Assembly (NCBI GenBank): GCA_902614065.1 | Contig: CACMJT010000001.1 | Coordinates: forward strand, 32,501 to 96,500 | DNA from: an uncultured Bacteroidota bacterium | GTDB taxonomy: Bacteria > Bacteroidota > Bacteroidia > Flavobacteriales > Flavobacteriaceae | Reading direction: 5' to 3' | DNA length: 64,000 nucleotides | Part shown: in pieces, positions 38,777 to 47,782 of the stretch | How the letters are laid out: every line of letters starts with the position of its first letter | Numbering within the stretch: the first letter of the stretch is position 1 | Program-made: the position numbers and the translations under genes | The notes under the pieces: model-generated | The model's database searches: none | Seen by the model: the letters and a program-made list of their open reading frames with translations, nothing else | Told to the model about the DNA's origin: nothing

Positions 38777-39395
38777 TTTCATATTGATCCCAATTCATAT
38801 TAGTAGGTAAATTTTCAAAATAAAAACAACGTTCAGAATCATCAGGGAATGTTATGAACTTGAAATAACCATCTGGAACAGTTGCTCCTGTTTGAAGAAC
38901 TAAACTGTTATCTGAAAAGGCTAGTTCAATTCTTACATCAAGAGTACCATATTGATTTGCCCATGACCTAACTTGGGATTCTAGTTCAGCCCACTCTCCT
39001 TGGTTTAAGACATCAAGTTGCAATGTACAATTCAAAAATGAAAATGTTTGATACAAATTTTCACACGAATCTGTAAATGCACCTGCTGGTGCTAAATGAG
39101 CTCTGTCCCATTCGTTGTTGCGATAATCAGCCTCGTCTGATGTGTGTACACCTGCCTCAGTGTACCAATTCATTCCAGCTCTGTCACATCTTTTTGTTAT
39201 TTGTCTGACTTTATATTCAATCCAGTTGGCTTGTTCTTTAAATTCATTGTATGAGACCTTAAAAACATTATTTTCAACAATAACCTCAGCTCTTAATTCT
39301 CTAGGTGGATTGTTGTCAACTGTTTCACTGTTGTTTCCATCGCTGCAAGCGATAAAAAAAAGAAATATTAATAAAATTTTTTTATTCATTTTCAA
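38763..39395 (-). CDS. DNA/RNA non-specific endonuclease-like lipoprotein (NUC1 family)
   Basis: A 210-aa exported protein; the N-terminus ends in the lipobox-like FFIACS (Cys17). The middle matches the beta-beta-alpha-metal NUC1 nuclease fold: WDRAHLAPAGAF (96-107) corresponds to the DRGH motif, with Ala for Gly and the catalytic His100 kept, and the metal-ligand Asn is probably Asn131 in LNQGEWAELE. A TFSFLNCT segment replaces the usual SNMSPQ-type strand. A periplasmic or surface nuclease, perhaps for nucleic-acid scavenging, is inferred. It shares 14 bp with the DUF488 gene upstream. Confidence 0.8.
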   Translation of the reverse strand: MKMNKKILLIFLFFIACSDGNNSETVDNNPPRELRAEVIVENNVFKVSYNEFKEQANWIEYKVRQITKRCDRAGMNWYTEAGVHTSDEADYRNNEWDRAHLAPAGAFTDSCENLYQTFSFLNCTLQLDVLNQGEWAELESQVRSWANQYGTLDVRIELAFSDNSLVLQTGATVPDGYFKFITFPDDSERCFYFENLPTNMNWDQYEITCN

Positions 39396-39810
39396 ATAGA
39401 CGTTTTTGAGTTATTTTTTTCATATATCCATTTGACCTTCGAACTGCCCCAATTTTAAATTCATCGATCCTAACTCCAAGTTCATTTTCAAACCATTTTG
39501 CCACTATGTGTCTGTGACAAAATGAAGATTTGTTTCCATGAGTCATTAAAATTGGTTCATGATCACTGGTCAAAAGGTTTATTTGTTCAAATATAGTCTT
39601 TGCATTCAAATTATTAAGCTGTATCAAATATTCTTTTTCAAAATCAAACTCTGAAATTTGGCTGGATTTTAGCATTTCCATCAATTTCCAGTTGGGCGCT
39701 AATGATTTAAATTCAAACAAAACGTTATTATTTTTTGATGGGTACAAGGAGATTGAAACAAAACCTAATGTTAAATTGCTATCGATTTGTTTAAAGTATC
39801 CTGTTTTCAA
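39382..39810 (-). CDS. DUF488 family protein
   Basis: A 142-aa soluble protein. The C-terminal part THGNKSSFCHRHIVAKWFENELG matches the hallmark of DUF488, where a CHR motif follows a loop after a beta strand. Function of the family is not established. The only visible start is TTG (39810). It overlaps the nuclease-like gene by 14 bp, so the two are probably co-transcribed. Confidence 0.75.
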   Translation of the reverse strand: MKTGYFKQIDSNLTLGFVSISLYPSKNNNVLFEFKSLAPNWKLMEMLKSSQISEFDFEKEYLIQLNNLNAKTIFEQINLLTSDHEPILMTHGNKSSFCHRHIVAKWFENELGVRIDEFKIGAVRRSNGYMKKITQKRLFENE

Positions 39811-40032
39811 CCCTCTTAATTTACTAATTATTTGACGTTTTTTTATCTAAAAAAATTGAAAATTATAACAATTTTAAAGTTTTAGTTATGCATTTTTGAG
39901 GATTGTGCCAATATTGTCCAAAAAAAACTAAGAATTCGTAAAAAATTCACATTGATTCTTTTTCCCATAAAAAACTTGTTTTGTTAACAAAATTTTAACA
40001 TATTTACTACTTCAACTAAAATTATATAATAA
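39811..40032. other. Intergenic region upstream of SusC
   Basis: 222 bp between the DUF488 gene and susC, very AT-rich and without a supportable gene on either strand. It contains a 14-bp palindrome (39979-39992, listed separately). I see no match to TAnnTTTG in the last 60 bp. Confidence 0.6.
39979..39992. promoter_or_regulatory. 14-bp perfect palindrome upstream of susC (candidate operator)
   Basis: TTTTGTTAACAAAA reads the same on both strands and lies 40 bp before the SusC start, where a regulator or the -33 region would sit. A binding role is inferred from symmetry and position; the AT-rich context makes chance possible. Confidence 0.35.
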
Positions 40033-43000
40033 ATGAAAAAATTAGTAAACCTTTTTTCCTTGTTACTTTTGATGACTGGACTTATTGGTTTTGCGCAAAA
40101 CACTGTATCGGGGGTTGTTTCTGATACAGATGGAATGCCATTACCAGGAGCGACTGTTGTTGTACAAGGAACATCAATTGGGGTTACCACAGATTTTGAT
40201 GGTAACTACGCAATTAGTGCCTCTGAAGGTGATGTTCTAGTTTTTAGCTACGTTGGTTATGTGAGTCAATCTGTTGAGGTTGGTTCATCTTCAACAGTCA
40301 ACGTTAGCTTAGAAAGTAGTACTGCCCTTGATGAGGTTATTGTTACCGGTATCGGTACACAGGAAAGACAACGTTCTGTTGCGAGTACTGTCACCATCGG
40401 TGAAGAAGTGTTAGAAAACTTAACTTTCATATCTCCAGATCAAGCATTGAATGGACGTGTTGCAGGTTTAAGAATGGCTAACATCTCAGGTACACCTGGT
40501 ACAGCTTCTCAAATTAGAATTAGAGGTGAAAGTTCCATTACTGGAAATAACGCACCTTTATTTGTTGTTGACGGAGTTCCCATTCAAAATGGTTCTTTCG
40601 GAAACGGAGCAACACCAAGCATAGGTATATTATCAATGATTAATGTCAATGATATTGAATCCATTACTGTTTTGAAAGATGCATCATCAACGTCTGTTTA
40701 TGGAAACAGAGGTAGTAATGGTGTTATCGTTATTACAACCAAAAAGGGTTCAGCTGGTAAAGTCACCTATCAAGTGAGTTCATCTTACGGATGGCAAAAC
40801 AAAGCTGTTGAAGGAAGACAACCACTGAGCGGAGCACAACGTTTAGAGTTGGCTGCTGAAATGATGACAAACGATATTGGTTTTTCACAAGACGCCGCTC
40901 TCAATTGGATGCTTACAAATCGTAGAGATTTCAGAGATTGGGACTCAAGAGGTAGAGTAGACACAGATTGGGGTGACTTAGTCACAAACAAAGATGCTCC
41001 TGTTCAAAGTTATGATATCTCAGCCTCAGGTGGAGATGCTGACCAAAACTTCAGAGTTTCTCTTGGTTACAAAGACTCTGAAGCTACAAATTTAGGCTCA
41101 TCATTTGAGTCAATAAGTGGATCTGTTTCATACACAAGAAAATTTGGTGCAGCAACAATTCAAACAAATAATTTGGTATCTAATGGAAAACAATTGGGTC
41201 AATTGGAAAGTACAGCATACTTTGGAAATCCGAACCTTACAAAGTTTTTCATGCCAATGACAGAAGCAGCATTCAACCCTGATGGTTCATACTTGGTTCC
41301 TCACCCTGCTTCTATGCATCACACACTTTATCTTTTAGAAAACAATATATATGACAGTGATGTGACTAGAGCATTATCTAACAGTTCTTTGACTTTAGAT
41401 CTGCCTGTTGATGGACTTAAGTTCAAGACTACATTTGCAATAGACTTTGTTTTAAATGCTACACATGACTATCAGAACCCAATCGAGGGTGATGGTGTTG
41501 GTGAAGGTGGTCTTGCGGAACAAGATGTTTCAAGAAGATTTACTTGGTCTACTATTAATAGACTAGAGTATAATACAGTTCTTGGTGATAATGATCATTT
41601 CATATCTGTTGTTCTTGGACAATCATTCCAAAAAAATAAAAACCATTACATGTATGCATATGGTGAAGCTCCTGCAGCTGATCAATTGTTTTATGTATCA
41701 AGTTTTCCTGCTAACAGAGATGCAGCCGGTTCTTTTTCAGACTGGAAAGTTTTATCTTATTTAGGTGTGGCAAACTACTCATTCCAAGATAAATATATCT
41801 TTAACTTTACCTGGAGAAATGACGGTTCATCTAGATTCGCATCTGGTTACCGATTCGGTAATTTCTTCTCTTATGGAGTCGCTTGGAACATTTCAAATGA
41901 AAACTTCTTGGCAGATAATTCAGTCGTGAATAATTTAAAACTAAGAGCATCGTGGGGTGAAGCTGGTGATCAAAATATTGGGTTAAACCAGTATCAATCA
42001 CTGTTTGGTTATAGTGGTGACTACGATAGCCAAGGTGCAGTATTCCCAACATCATTTGGTAATGCTATCATTTCTTGGGAAAAATCAGAAAAACTAGATG
42101 TTGCTTTAGACTTTGGTCTATTTAATAACAGAGTAACAGGTTCTGTTGGTTATTACCAAAGAGACACCAAAGACCTTCTTCAAGGAGTTCCTTTATCATT
42201 GACAACTGGTCACTCGTCACAAACACAAAACGTAGGCGATGTTAGAAATAAGGGTATTGAAGTTGAACTGGATGCTACTGTTATTAAAGCTGGTGACTTT
42301 GAGTTTGATATATACGGAAACGTATCTACAAATGACAACGAAGTTTTAAAACTTGCTCAAACTGCTGACGGAGAAGATATCAATCTAGATGGATTCTATA
42401 CAGCAACAAGAGTAGGAAGACCAATCTACGAATATTATTTACGTCAGTTTGGTGGAGTTAGACCAGATACTGGAAGTGCATTCTGGTATATTGGTGGAGA
42501 TGGAGTAGATGCACCTGTAAGCTTTGAAGAAACTGAAAGCTATAATGCTGCTCAGCAAGCTTTTTCTGGAACGAGAATACCAACAACAGTTGGAGCTCTT
42601 GGTTTCAGATTTAAGTTCAAAGGTTTATCTATTGATTCAAACTTCACATACGTTGGAGGTCATAAAATTTATGAGCAATGGGCTCGTTACTTTATGCAGC
42701 CAGGTCAGTTATCTACACTGTTTTATCAGGGTACAACTGAGTTGATGAATAGATGGCAAAATCCAGGTGATATTACAAACATCCCTAGAATGAGATGGTC
42801 AAGTAGTATGACTACCACTGGATCAAATCACTCTACGATGCACCTTCACGATGGTGATTTTGTTAGACTTAGAGATTTGACAGTTAACTATAATTTCCCA
42901 TCAGATATGATTGGAGAATTAGGATTGGACAGATTAAGCGTTTATGTGAAGGGTACAAACATTTGGACATATGCATTTGACGAAGATGTAATTTTTGAAC

Positions 43001-43086
43001 CTGAAGTAAATGTTAACAATGGACAATGGCAATTATGGAATCCAATTCCAAAGATTTGGGCTCTTGGTGTTAACTTATCATTTTAA
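40033..43086 (+). CDS. SusC/RagA family TonB-linked outer-membrane protein
   Basis: A 1017-aa outer-membrane transporter that imports large ligands together with SusD. A signal peptide (1-22, GFAQ) precedes a carboxypeptidase-regulatory-like domain (about 23-105, VSGVVSDTDGMPLPGATV), then a plug (DEVIVTGIG, GVPIQNGS, GSNGVIVITTKKG) and a C-terminal barrel ending in LGVNLSF. Its codons are visibly less AT-rich than neighbours', which fits high expression. SusD follows after 5 bp. The ligand (glycan, peptide or other) cannot be determined; no glycosidase or peptidase gene is next to the pair, only an amidase. Confidence 0.96.
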   Translation: MKKLVNLFSLLLLMTGLIGFAQNTVSGVVSDTDGMPLPGATVVVQGTSIGVTTDFDGNYAISASEGDVLVFSYVGYVSQSVEVGSSSTVNVSLESSTALDEVIVTGIGTQERQRSVASTVTIGEEVLENLTFISPDQALNGRVAGLRMANISGTPGTASQIRIRGESSITGNNAPLFVVDGVPIQNGSFGNGATPSIGILSMINVNDIESITVLKDASSTSVYGNRGSNGVIVITTKKGSAGKVTYQVSSSYGWQNKAVEGRQPLSGAQRLELAAEMMTNDIGFSQDAALNWMLTNRRDFRDWDSRGRVDTDWGDLVTNKDAPVQSYDISASGGDADQNFRVSLGYKDSEATNLGSSFESISGSVSYTRKFGAATIQTNNLVSNGKQLGQLESTAYFGNPNLTKFFMPMTEAAFNPDGSYLVPHPASMHHTLYLLENNIYDSDVTRALSNSSLTLDLPVDGLKFKTTFAIDFVLNATHDYQNPIEGDGVGEGGLAEQDVSRRFTWSTINRLEYNTVLGDNDHFISVVLGQSFQKNKNHYMYAYGEAPAADQLFYVSSFPANRDAAGSFSDWKVLSYLGVANYSFQDKYIFNFTWRNDGSSRFASGYRFGNFFSYGVAWNISNENFLADNSVVNNLKLRASWGEAGDQNIGLNQYQSLFGYSGDYDSQGAVFPTSFGNAIISWEKSEKLDVALDFGLFNNRVTGSVGYYQRDTKDLLQGVPLSLTTGHSSQTQNVGDVRNKGIEVELDATVIKAGDFEFDIYGNVSTNDNEVLKLAQTADGEDINLDGFYTATRVGRPIYEYYLRQFGGVRPDTGSAFWYIGGDGVDAPVSFEETESYNAAQQAFSGTRIPTTVGALGFRFKFKGLSIDSNFTYVGGHKIYEQWARYFMQPGQLSTLFYQGTTELMNRWQNPGDITNIPRMRWSSSMTTTGSNHSTMHLHDGDFVRLRDLTVNYNFPSDMIGELGLDRLSVYVKGTNIWTYAFDEDVIFEPEVNVNNGQWQLWNPIPKIWALGVNLSF

Positions 43087-43091
43087 TTATT

Positions 43092-44546
43092 ATGAATATG
43101 AAAAATTTATTTAAATTATACAGTTTAATCTTCGCAAGTTTACTTATCGTATCGTGTGGAGATGAAGATCTAGAGCCAACATTGGCTATGGATAAGGATA
43201 CAGTAACTGGAATTCAAAGTGCTGATGATTTGAGATCAGTTCTCAACAGCGCATACAATAGAATGACAAGTACTAATTATTATATGAGAGAATTCATAGC
43301 TATGGGTGACGCTCGTACAGATAATATGTATTCTAATGTTAATTCGGGAAGAGGAACTGCTACAAGTATGGATCATAGTCCTGATGGTTACGGACCATGG
43401 GGAACAATTTATGGTGTCATAGCAATTACAAATATTGTAATTGGTGCAGATCATGCTAGCCTAGAAGGAAATCCAGCAGAGATTGACTACATTGTTGGTC
43501 AAGCTCATGCAATCAGAGCTCTGTGTCACTTTGACTTGCTTAGAAATTATGGACAACATTTTGTAGATGGTCAAGGTGGAGCAAATTCTTTGGGAGTTCC
43601 TTATGTAAAAACATATAAGGACCCAGCAAATCTAACTCCAGCTAGAGATACGGTTTTATCAAATGTTACTGATATTATGAGTGATTTCCAAGGAGGAATT
43701 GCATTGATGAGTAATGGTGCATTAAACCAAGATTCAAGCTACATGTCTGCTGCTGCTGCATATGCTTTAATGGCTAGAGCTGCACTTTACTTTGGTGCTG
43801 TAGATAGTAGTTTCTATTCTACTGCTGGCGCTGCTGCTAAATGGGTTATAGATAACTCATCTGCAACTCCTGTATCAGCTGCTGCTTTCAAAGCATCATA
43901 TTACACAGATAATGCGTCAAATTCACTGTTTGAACTAGAAGCCACTGGAACTGACAATCCAAGTATTAATGGATTAGCATATAGTTTCAGAGGAACAAGT
44001 TATGGATATTACAGAATTTTGACTGGTGATAACTGTGCTGCTTGTGGAGATGACTTATATGACATCTTTGCTGCAGATGCTGCAACTGATGTTAGATTTA
44101 CTGTTAACGGTATGATTGGTACTCAGCAAGGAGAGCCAACAGTTATCGGTAAGTATCCTACAGCTAATGGATCTGATAACATAACTATTATTAGAGTAGA
44201 AGAAATGCATCTAATCTATGCTGAAGCACTATTGCGTGCTGGTAATGCAGCAGGTGCATTAACTTACTTGAATAATGTTCCAGCACTTAGAGGTGCTACA
44301 CCTTACACGACTGCAACATTAGATAATATTCTTTTAGAAAGAAGAAAAGAGTTTTATGCTGAAGGTTTGAGATTTTATGACCTCGCTAGAACTGGTCAAA
44401 GCATGCCTTTGATCAACTCGATAAAGCAATTAAATGACGATCTTGATGGTACACCACCACAATTCGGATCATACAGATATGCTTATCCAATTTCTATTTC
44501 TGAAAGAAATGCTAACCCTAACATTGTACAAAATGCAGGTTACTAG
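43092..44546 (+). CDS. RagB/SusD family nutrient-uptake lipoprotein
   Basis: A 484-aa surface lipoprotein that captures substrate on the SusC channel. The N-terminus ends in a lipobox-like LLIVSC (Cys22). TPR-like helices follow (GQAHAIRALCHFDLLRNYG near 136-154, an ALMARAALYFGA segment), and the C-terminal block EMHLIYAEALLRAGN, ERRKEFYAEGLRFYDLARTG is the conserved SusD signature. An intrinsic terminator is 30 bp after the stop. Start ATG at 43092 or 43098. Confidence 0.95.
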   Translation: MNMKNLFKLYSLIFASLLIVSCGDEDLEPTLAMDKDTVTGIQSADDLRSVLNSAYNRMTSTNYYMREFIAMGDARTDNMYSNVNSGRGTATSMDHSPDGYGPWGTIYGVIAITNIVIGADHASLEGNPAEIDYIVGQAHAIRALCHFDLLRNYGQHFVDGQGGANSLGVPYVKTYKDPANLTPARDTVLSNVTDIMSDFQGGIALMSNGALNQDSSYMSAAAAYALMARAALYFGAVDSSFYSTAGAAAKWVIDNSSATPVSAAAFKASYYTDNASNSLFELEATGTDNPSINGLAYSFRGTSYGYYRILTGDNCAACGDDLYDIFAADAATDVRFTVNGMIGTQQGEPTVIGKYPTANGSDNITIIRVEEMHLIYAEALLRAGNAAGALTYLNNVPALRGATPYTTATLDNILLERRKEFYAEGLRFYDLARTGQSMPLINSIKQLNDDLDGTPPQFGSYRYAYPISISERNANPNIVQNAGY

Positions 44547-44575
44547 TTTTTAGAAATTATTAGATAATTTACTTG

Positions 44576-44602
44576 AAAAACCCGCCATATGGCGGGTTTT
44601 TT
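44576..44602. terminator. Rho-independent terminator after SusD
   Basis: AAAAA, then CCCGCCATATGGCGGG (44581-44596, a perfect GC-rich 6+4-nt-loop stem), then TTTTTT. This is the only strong intrinsic terminator in the protein-coding part of the window. The A-run on the other side means it could act in both directions. The next gene begins 14 bp after the T-run. Confidence 0.93.
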
Positions 44603-44616
44603 GTTATATTAATTCT

Positions 44617-46680
44617 GTGTTAAAATCTTCTTTTTTAATAGTTTTTTTAATAGCTAATTCGTTTTTACTTAATGCTCAAAGTATTGATGTTAAGAACATT
44701 GAAATTGTAAGAGACTCTTTTGGTGTTCCGCATATATATGCAAAAAGTGATGCTGAGCTTGCCTATGGATTAGCTTGGGCTCATGCGGAAGACGATTTTA
44801 AAACAATACAAGAAGCATACTTAGCTGGAAATTCCTTACTAAGTAAACATATTGGTTTGAGGGGGGCTCCTATTGATTTTCTATCTCAACTGATAAGATC
44901 TGATGATACAATTGATAGTTTATATCAAACAATAGATGAAAATTTTATAAAAGTTATTCAAGGATATGCAAAAGGATTGAATAGTTTTGCTGATGAACAC
45001 CCTGAGCAAGTACTTGTAAACAAACTCTTTCCTGTAACGCCAAGGAAAATGCTCAAGTACTCATTGTTACAATTATTTATTTTTTCAGAGGGAGAAAAGG
45101 CAGTTCTATCAATATTTAATAATACTGCTGGGGTTATTGACACAAGTGCTGATAGTGGACTTGGTTCAAATCTTTTTGCTTTTAGTTCAAAAAAAACAAA
45201 AAATAACGAAACTTATCTTGGTATAAATACGCATCAACCACTGGAAGGGCCAACCTCATGGTATGAAGCACACCTAATCAGTGAAGAAGGAACAAATATT
45301 ATTGGAGCTACCTTTCCTGGAGCACCGTGCATCTTAACAGGTACAAACCAAAACTTAGGATGGACACACACTGTCAATTACCCAGATAAAACTGACATAT
45401 TTCAGTTACAAATGGTAAAAAACAGTCGGTTGAAATATGTAGTTGATAATGAAATCCTTACTCTTGAAAAGTATAGAGGAAAGGCCTTCATAAAAATTCT
45501 TGGAATTCCGATAAAAGTAAGCAAAAGATACTACAGAAGTATTTATGGCCCTACCCTAAAAAATAAAAATGGTGTTTATTCTGTTCGCACACCCAGTTTA
45601 TTTAAAATTAGAGCCCTTGAACAATGGTGGAAAATGAATAAGTCCAAAACTTTTGAAGAATTCTATGAAATACTAAAAATGAATGAGATACCTGGATTTA
45701 ATTTTGGTTATGCAGATAAAAATGATAATATATTTTATATTTCTAATGGAATAATTCCCGTAAGGAATAAAAAATACAATTGGAAAGGAGTTGTACCTGG
45801 CAACACTAGAGAAACTTTATGGAAAGAATACCATAATACTGAAGAACTTCCTCAAGTATTGAATCCTGAGTCTGGATACTTATATAACGCCAATAACACA
45901 CCATTTAAGTCAACTTCCACAAATGAAAATCCAAATAGTAAGGATTTCCCAAAAGAAATGGGATACTCTCTTTATGATAACAATAGAAGCACACGGATCT
46001 ATGAATTGATTGAATCATATGAAAAAATTGATTTTTCTGATTTCAAATCCATAAAGTTTGATTATAAATACCCTACTCCATTTACCTTCAATTTTGTTGA
46101 TGTTAATGAAATAATGGAGATGAATCCAGATGATTATCCTGATATTTCAGATCTTATCATAGAAATTCAAAATTGGGATAGGTCAACTAGCTCAGACTCT
46201 TTAGGTGCGGGAATATTCGCCATTTTCTATTACAATTTGGGAAAATATATTAGAAAACCATACATAAATAGAAACTTAAGCAAAAATCTAATTGCACAGA
46301 TGTTAAGAGATGTTAAAGCTTACATGGTCAAACATTTTAATAAAACCAATGTTAGACTTGGTGAGTATCAAAAGCTCGTAAGAGGAGATAAAGAAATTCC
46401 CATATGGGGAATGCCCGATGTTATAACAGCCATGACTTCGTCAAGACATATTGGGGGAAAAAGAAAAATTACTCATGGTGAGTCATACATTCAACTTGTA
46501 AAATTTTCAGATGGTTCACCGCATATAGAATCAATTGTGTCTTATGGAAATAGTGAAAACCCTGATTCACCTCACTACGATGATCAAATGGCGATGTTTT
46601 CAAAATTTGAAACAAAGAAAATGAGTTTTGATAAAAATTTTATTTATAAGAACTCAAAAAATATTTACAATCCAAAATAA
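44617..46680 (+). CDS. Penicillin acylase family (Ntn-hydrolase) amidase
   Basis: A 687-aa exported N-terminal-nucleophile amidase. Signal peptide 1-20 (FLLNAQ). The VRDSFGVPHIYAKS start (31-44) and AWAHAEDDFKTIQ are family hallmarks. Self-cleavage is expected before Ser184 in SGLGSNLFAF, exposing the nucleophile of the beta subunit; LGWTHTVNYPD and GFNFGYAD follow. Relatives hydrolyse amide bonds in penicillins, acyl-homoserine lactones or N-acyl amino acids; the substrate here is open. Start GTG at 44617, as no other start retains the signal peptide. It follows the SusC-SusD terminator closely and may be expressed by read-through. Confidence 0.92.
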   Translation: MLKSSFLIVFLIANSFLLNAQSIDVKNIEIVRDSFGVPHIYAKSDAELAYGLAWAHAEDDFKTIQEAYLAGNSLLSKHIGLRGAPIDFLSQLIRSDDTIDSLYQTIDENFIKVIQGYAKGLNSFADEHPEQVLVNKLFPVTPRKMLKYSLLQLFIFSEGEKAVLSIFNNTAGVIDTSADSGLGSNLFAFSSKKTKNNETYLGINTHQPLEGPTSWYEAHLISEEGTNIIGATFPGAPCILTGTNQNLGWTHTVNYPDKTDIFQLQMVKNSRLKYVVDNEILTLEKYRGKAFIKILGIPIKVSKRYYRSIYGPTLKNKNGVYSVRTPSLFKIRALEQWWKMNKSKTFEEFYEILKMNEIPGFNFGYADKNDNIFYISNGIIPVRNKKYNWKGVVPGNTRETLWKEYHNTEELPQVLNPESGYLYNANNTPFKSTSTNENPNSKDFPKEMGYSLYDNNRSTRIYELIESYEKIDFSDFKSIKFDYKYPTPFTFNFVDVNEIMEMNPDDYPDISDLIIEIQNWDRSTSSDSLGAGIFAIFYYNLGKYIRKPYINRNLSKNLIAQMLRDVKAYMVKHFNKTNVRLGEYQKLVRGDKEIPIWGMPDVITAMTSSRHIGGKRKITHGESYIQLVKFSDGSPHIESIVSYGNSENPDSPHYDDQMAMFSKFETKKMSFDKNFIYKNSKNIYNPK

Positions 46681-46681
46681 G

Positions 46682-47782
46682 CTATTTTAAAAGGCCTCTG
46701 TATATGTTTTCATAAATGGGTACTACAGTATCTATATCAAATAGTTTTGCCCTTTTAAATGATGATATTTTAAATTTTTCTAGTTTACTTTTATCAGAGA
46801 TTAAGTCAGTTATTTTTTCTATGTATTTATTTTCATTATTCACACCAACTAGATATCCGGTTTGATTATCAATATTTAGCTCCGGAAGACCACCACAGTT
46901 AGATGTTACTAATGCGCATTTAGAGGCCATTGCTTCCAGAGCAGCCAATCCAAAACTTTCTTTTTTTGAAGGCAGTAAAAAAATATCTGTGGAGCATAAA
47001 ATTTCTTCAATTTTATCAGTATTTCCATGAAATTTTATGTTATTAATTTTATTTTTTTCAACAAAACTTTTAGCCAAATCAAGTTCAGGCCCCTCTCCTA
47101 TCAAATTAAAAAATAAATTTTTCCTTTTAAGCTTAGCTATAATACTCATTAAAATTCTAATATTTTTTACTGGTCGAAAGTTGCTAACATGAGAGATGAT
47201 AATCTTATCATCCTGGTTGCAATTTTCATTTTTTTGTTTAAAACGATCAATATCGATGAAATTTGGTATTACCTTAATTTCTTTATCAATATTGAAAAAA
47301 TCCATTGTGTCTTTCTTTAAATTTTCGGAGACAGACGTGACAACGTCAGAATTTTGGATTGAAAATTTTACAGCCCTGCGATAAAATGGATGTTTTCCTA
47401 CTAAAGTTATGTCTGTACCGTGAAGTGTTGTCACTATGGGTAAATCAATATTCTTGGTTTTTAGCATTTCTTTGGCCATGTAAGCAGCATACGCGTGAGG
47501 GATTGCATAATGAACATGAATTAAGTCAATTTTATTGTTTTCAGAAATTTCAACAATCTTACTTGAAAGTGCAAGCTCATATGGTTGAAAGTTAAATAAA
47601 GGATAAAATGGGACATTTACTTTGTGAAAAAGAACCTTATTATCAATTAACTTTAATCGAACAGGCTTTTTGTAAGCAACAAAGTGTATTTTGTGACCAA
47701 ATTCAGCCAATTTATGCCCTAGCTCGGTTGCCAAAACACCACTTCCACCATAAGTAGGATAACAAACAATAATTATATTCAT
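46682..47782 (-). CDS. bshA: N-acetyl-alpha-D-glucosaminyl L-malate synthase BshA
   Basis: A 366-aa GT4 glycosyltransferase for the first step of bacillithiol synthesis, joining UDP-GlcNAc to L-malate. The N-terminus IIVCYPTYGGSGVLATELG and LHGTDITLVGKHPFY are specific to BshA, and the GT4 E-x7-E motif is seen in ESFGLAALEAMA. Bacillithiol is the low-molecular-weight thiol of many Bacteroidota. Its stop is one base from the acylase stop, and it abuts the GH3 gene upstream. Confidence 0.94.
   Translation of the reverse strand: MNIIIVCYPTYGGSGVLATELGHKLAEFGHKIHFVAYKKPVRLKLIDNKVLFHKVNVPFYPLFNFQPYELALSSKIVEISENNKIDLIHVHYAIPHAYAAYMAKEMLKTKNIDLPIVTTLHGTDITLVGKHPFYRRAVKFSIQNSDVVTSVSENLKKDTMDFFNIDKEIKVIPNFIDIDRFKQKNENCNQDDKIIISHVSNFRPVKNIRILMSIIAKLKRKNLFFNLIGEGPELDLAKSFVEKNKINNIKFHGNTDKIEEILCSTDIFLLPSKKESFGLAALEAMASKCALVTSNCGGLPELNIDNQTGYLVGVNNENKYIEKITDLISDKSKLEKFKISSFKRAKLFDIDTVVPIYENIYRGLLK

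Noticed and set aside
40033-44546. Horizontal transfer of the SusC-SusD pair because its codons are less AT-rich
   Set aside because: High-expression codon choice explains it as well, and no mobile-element ends flank the pair.
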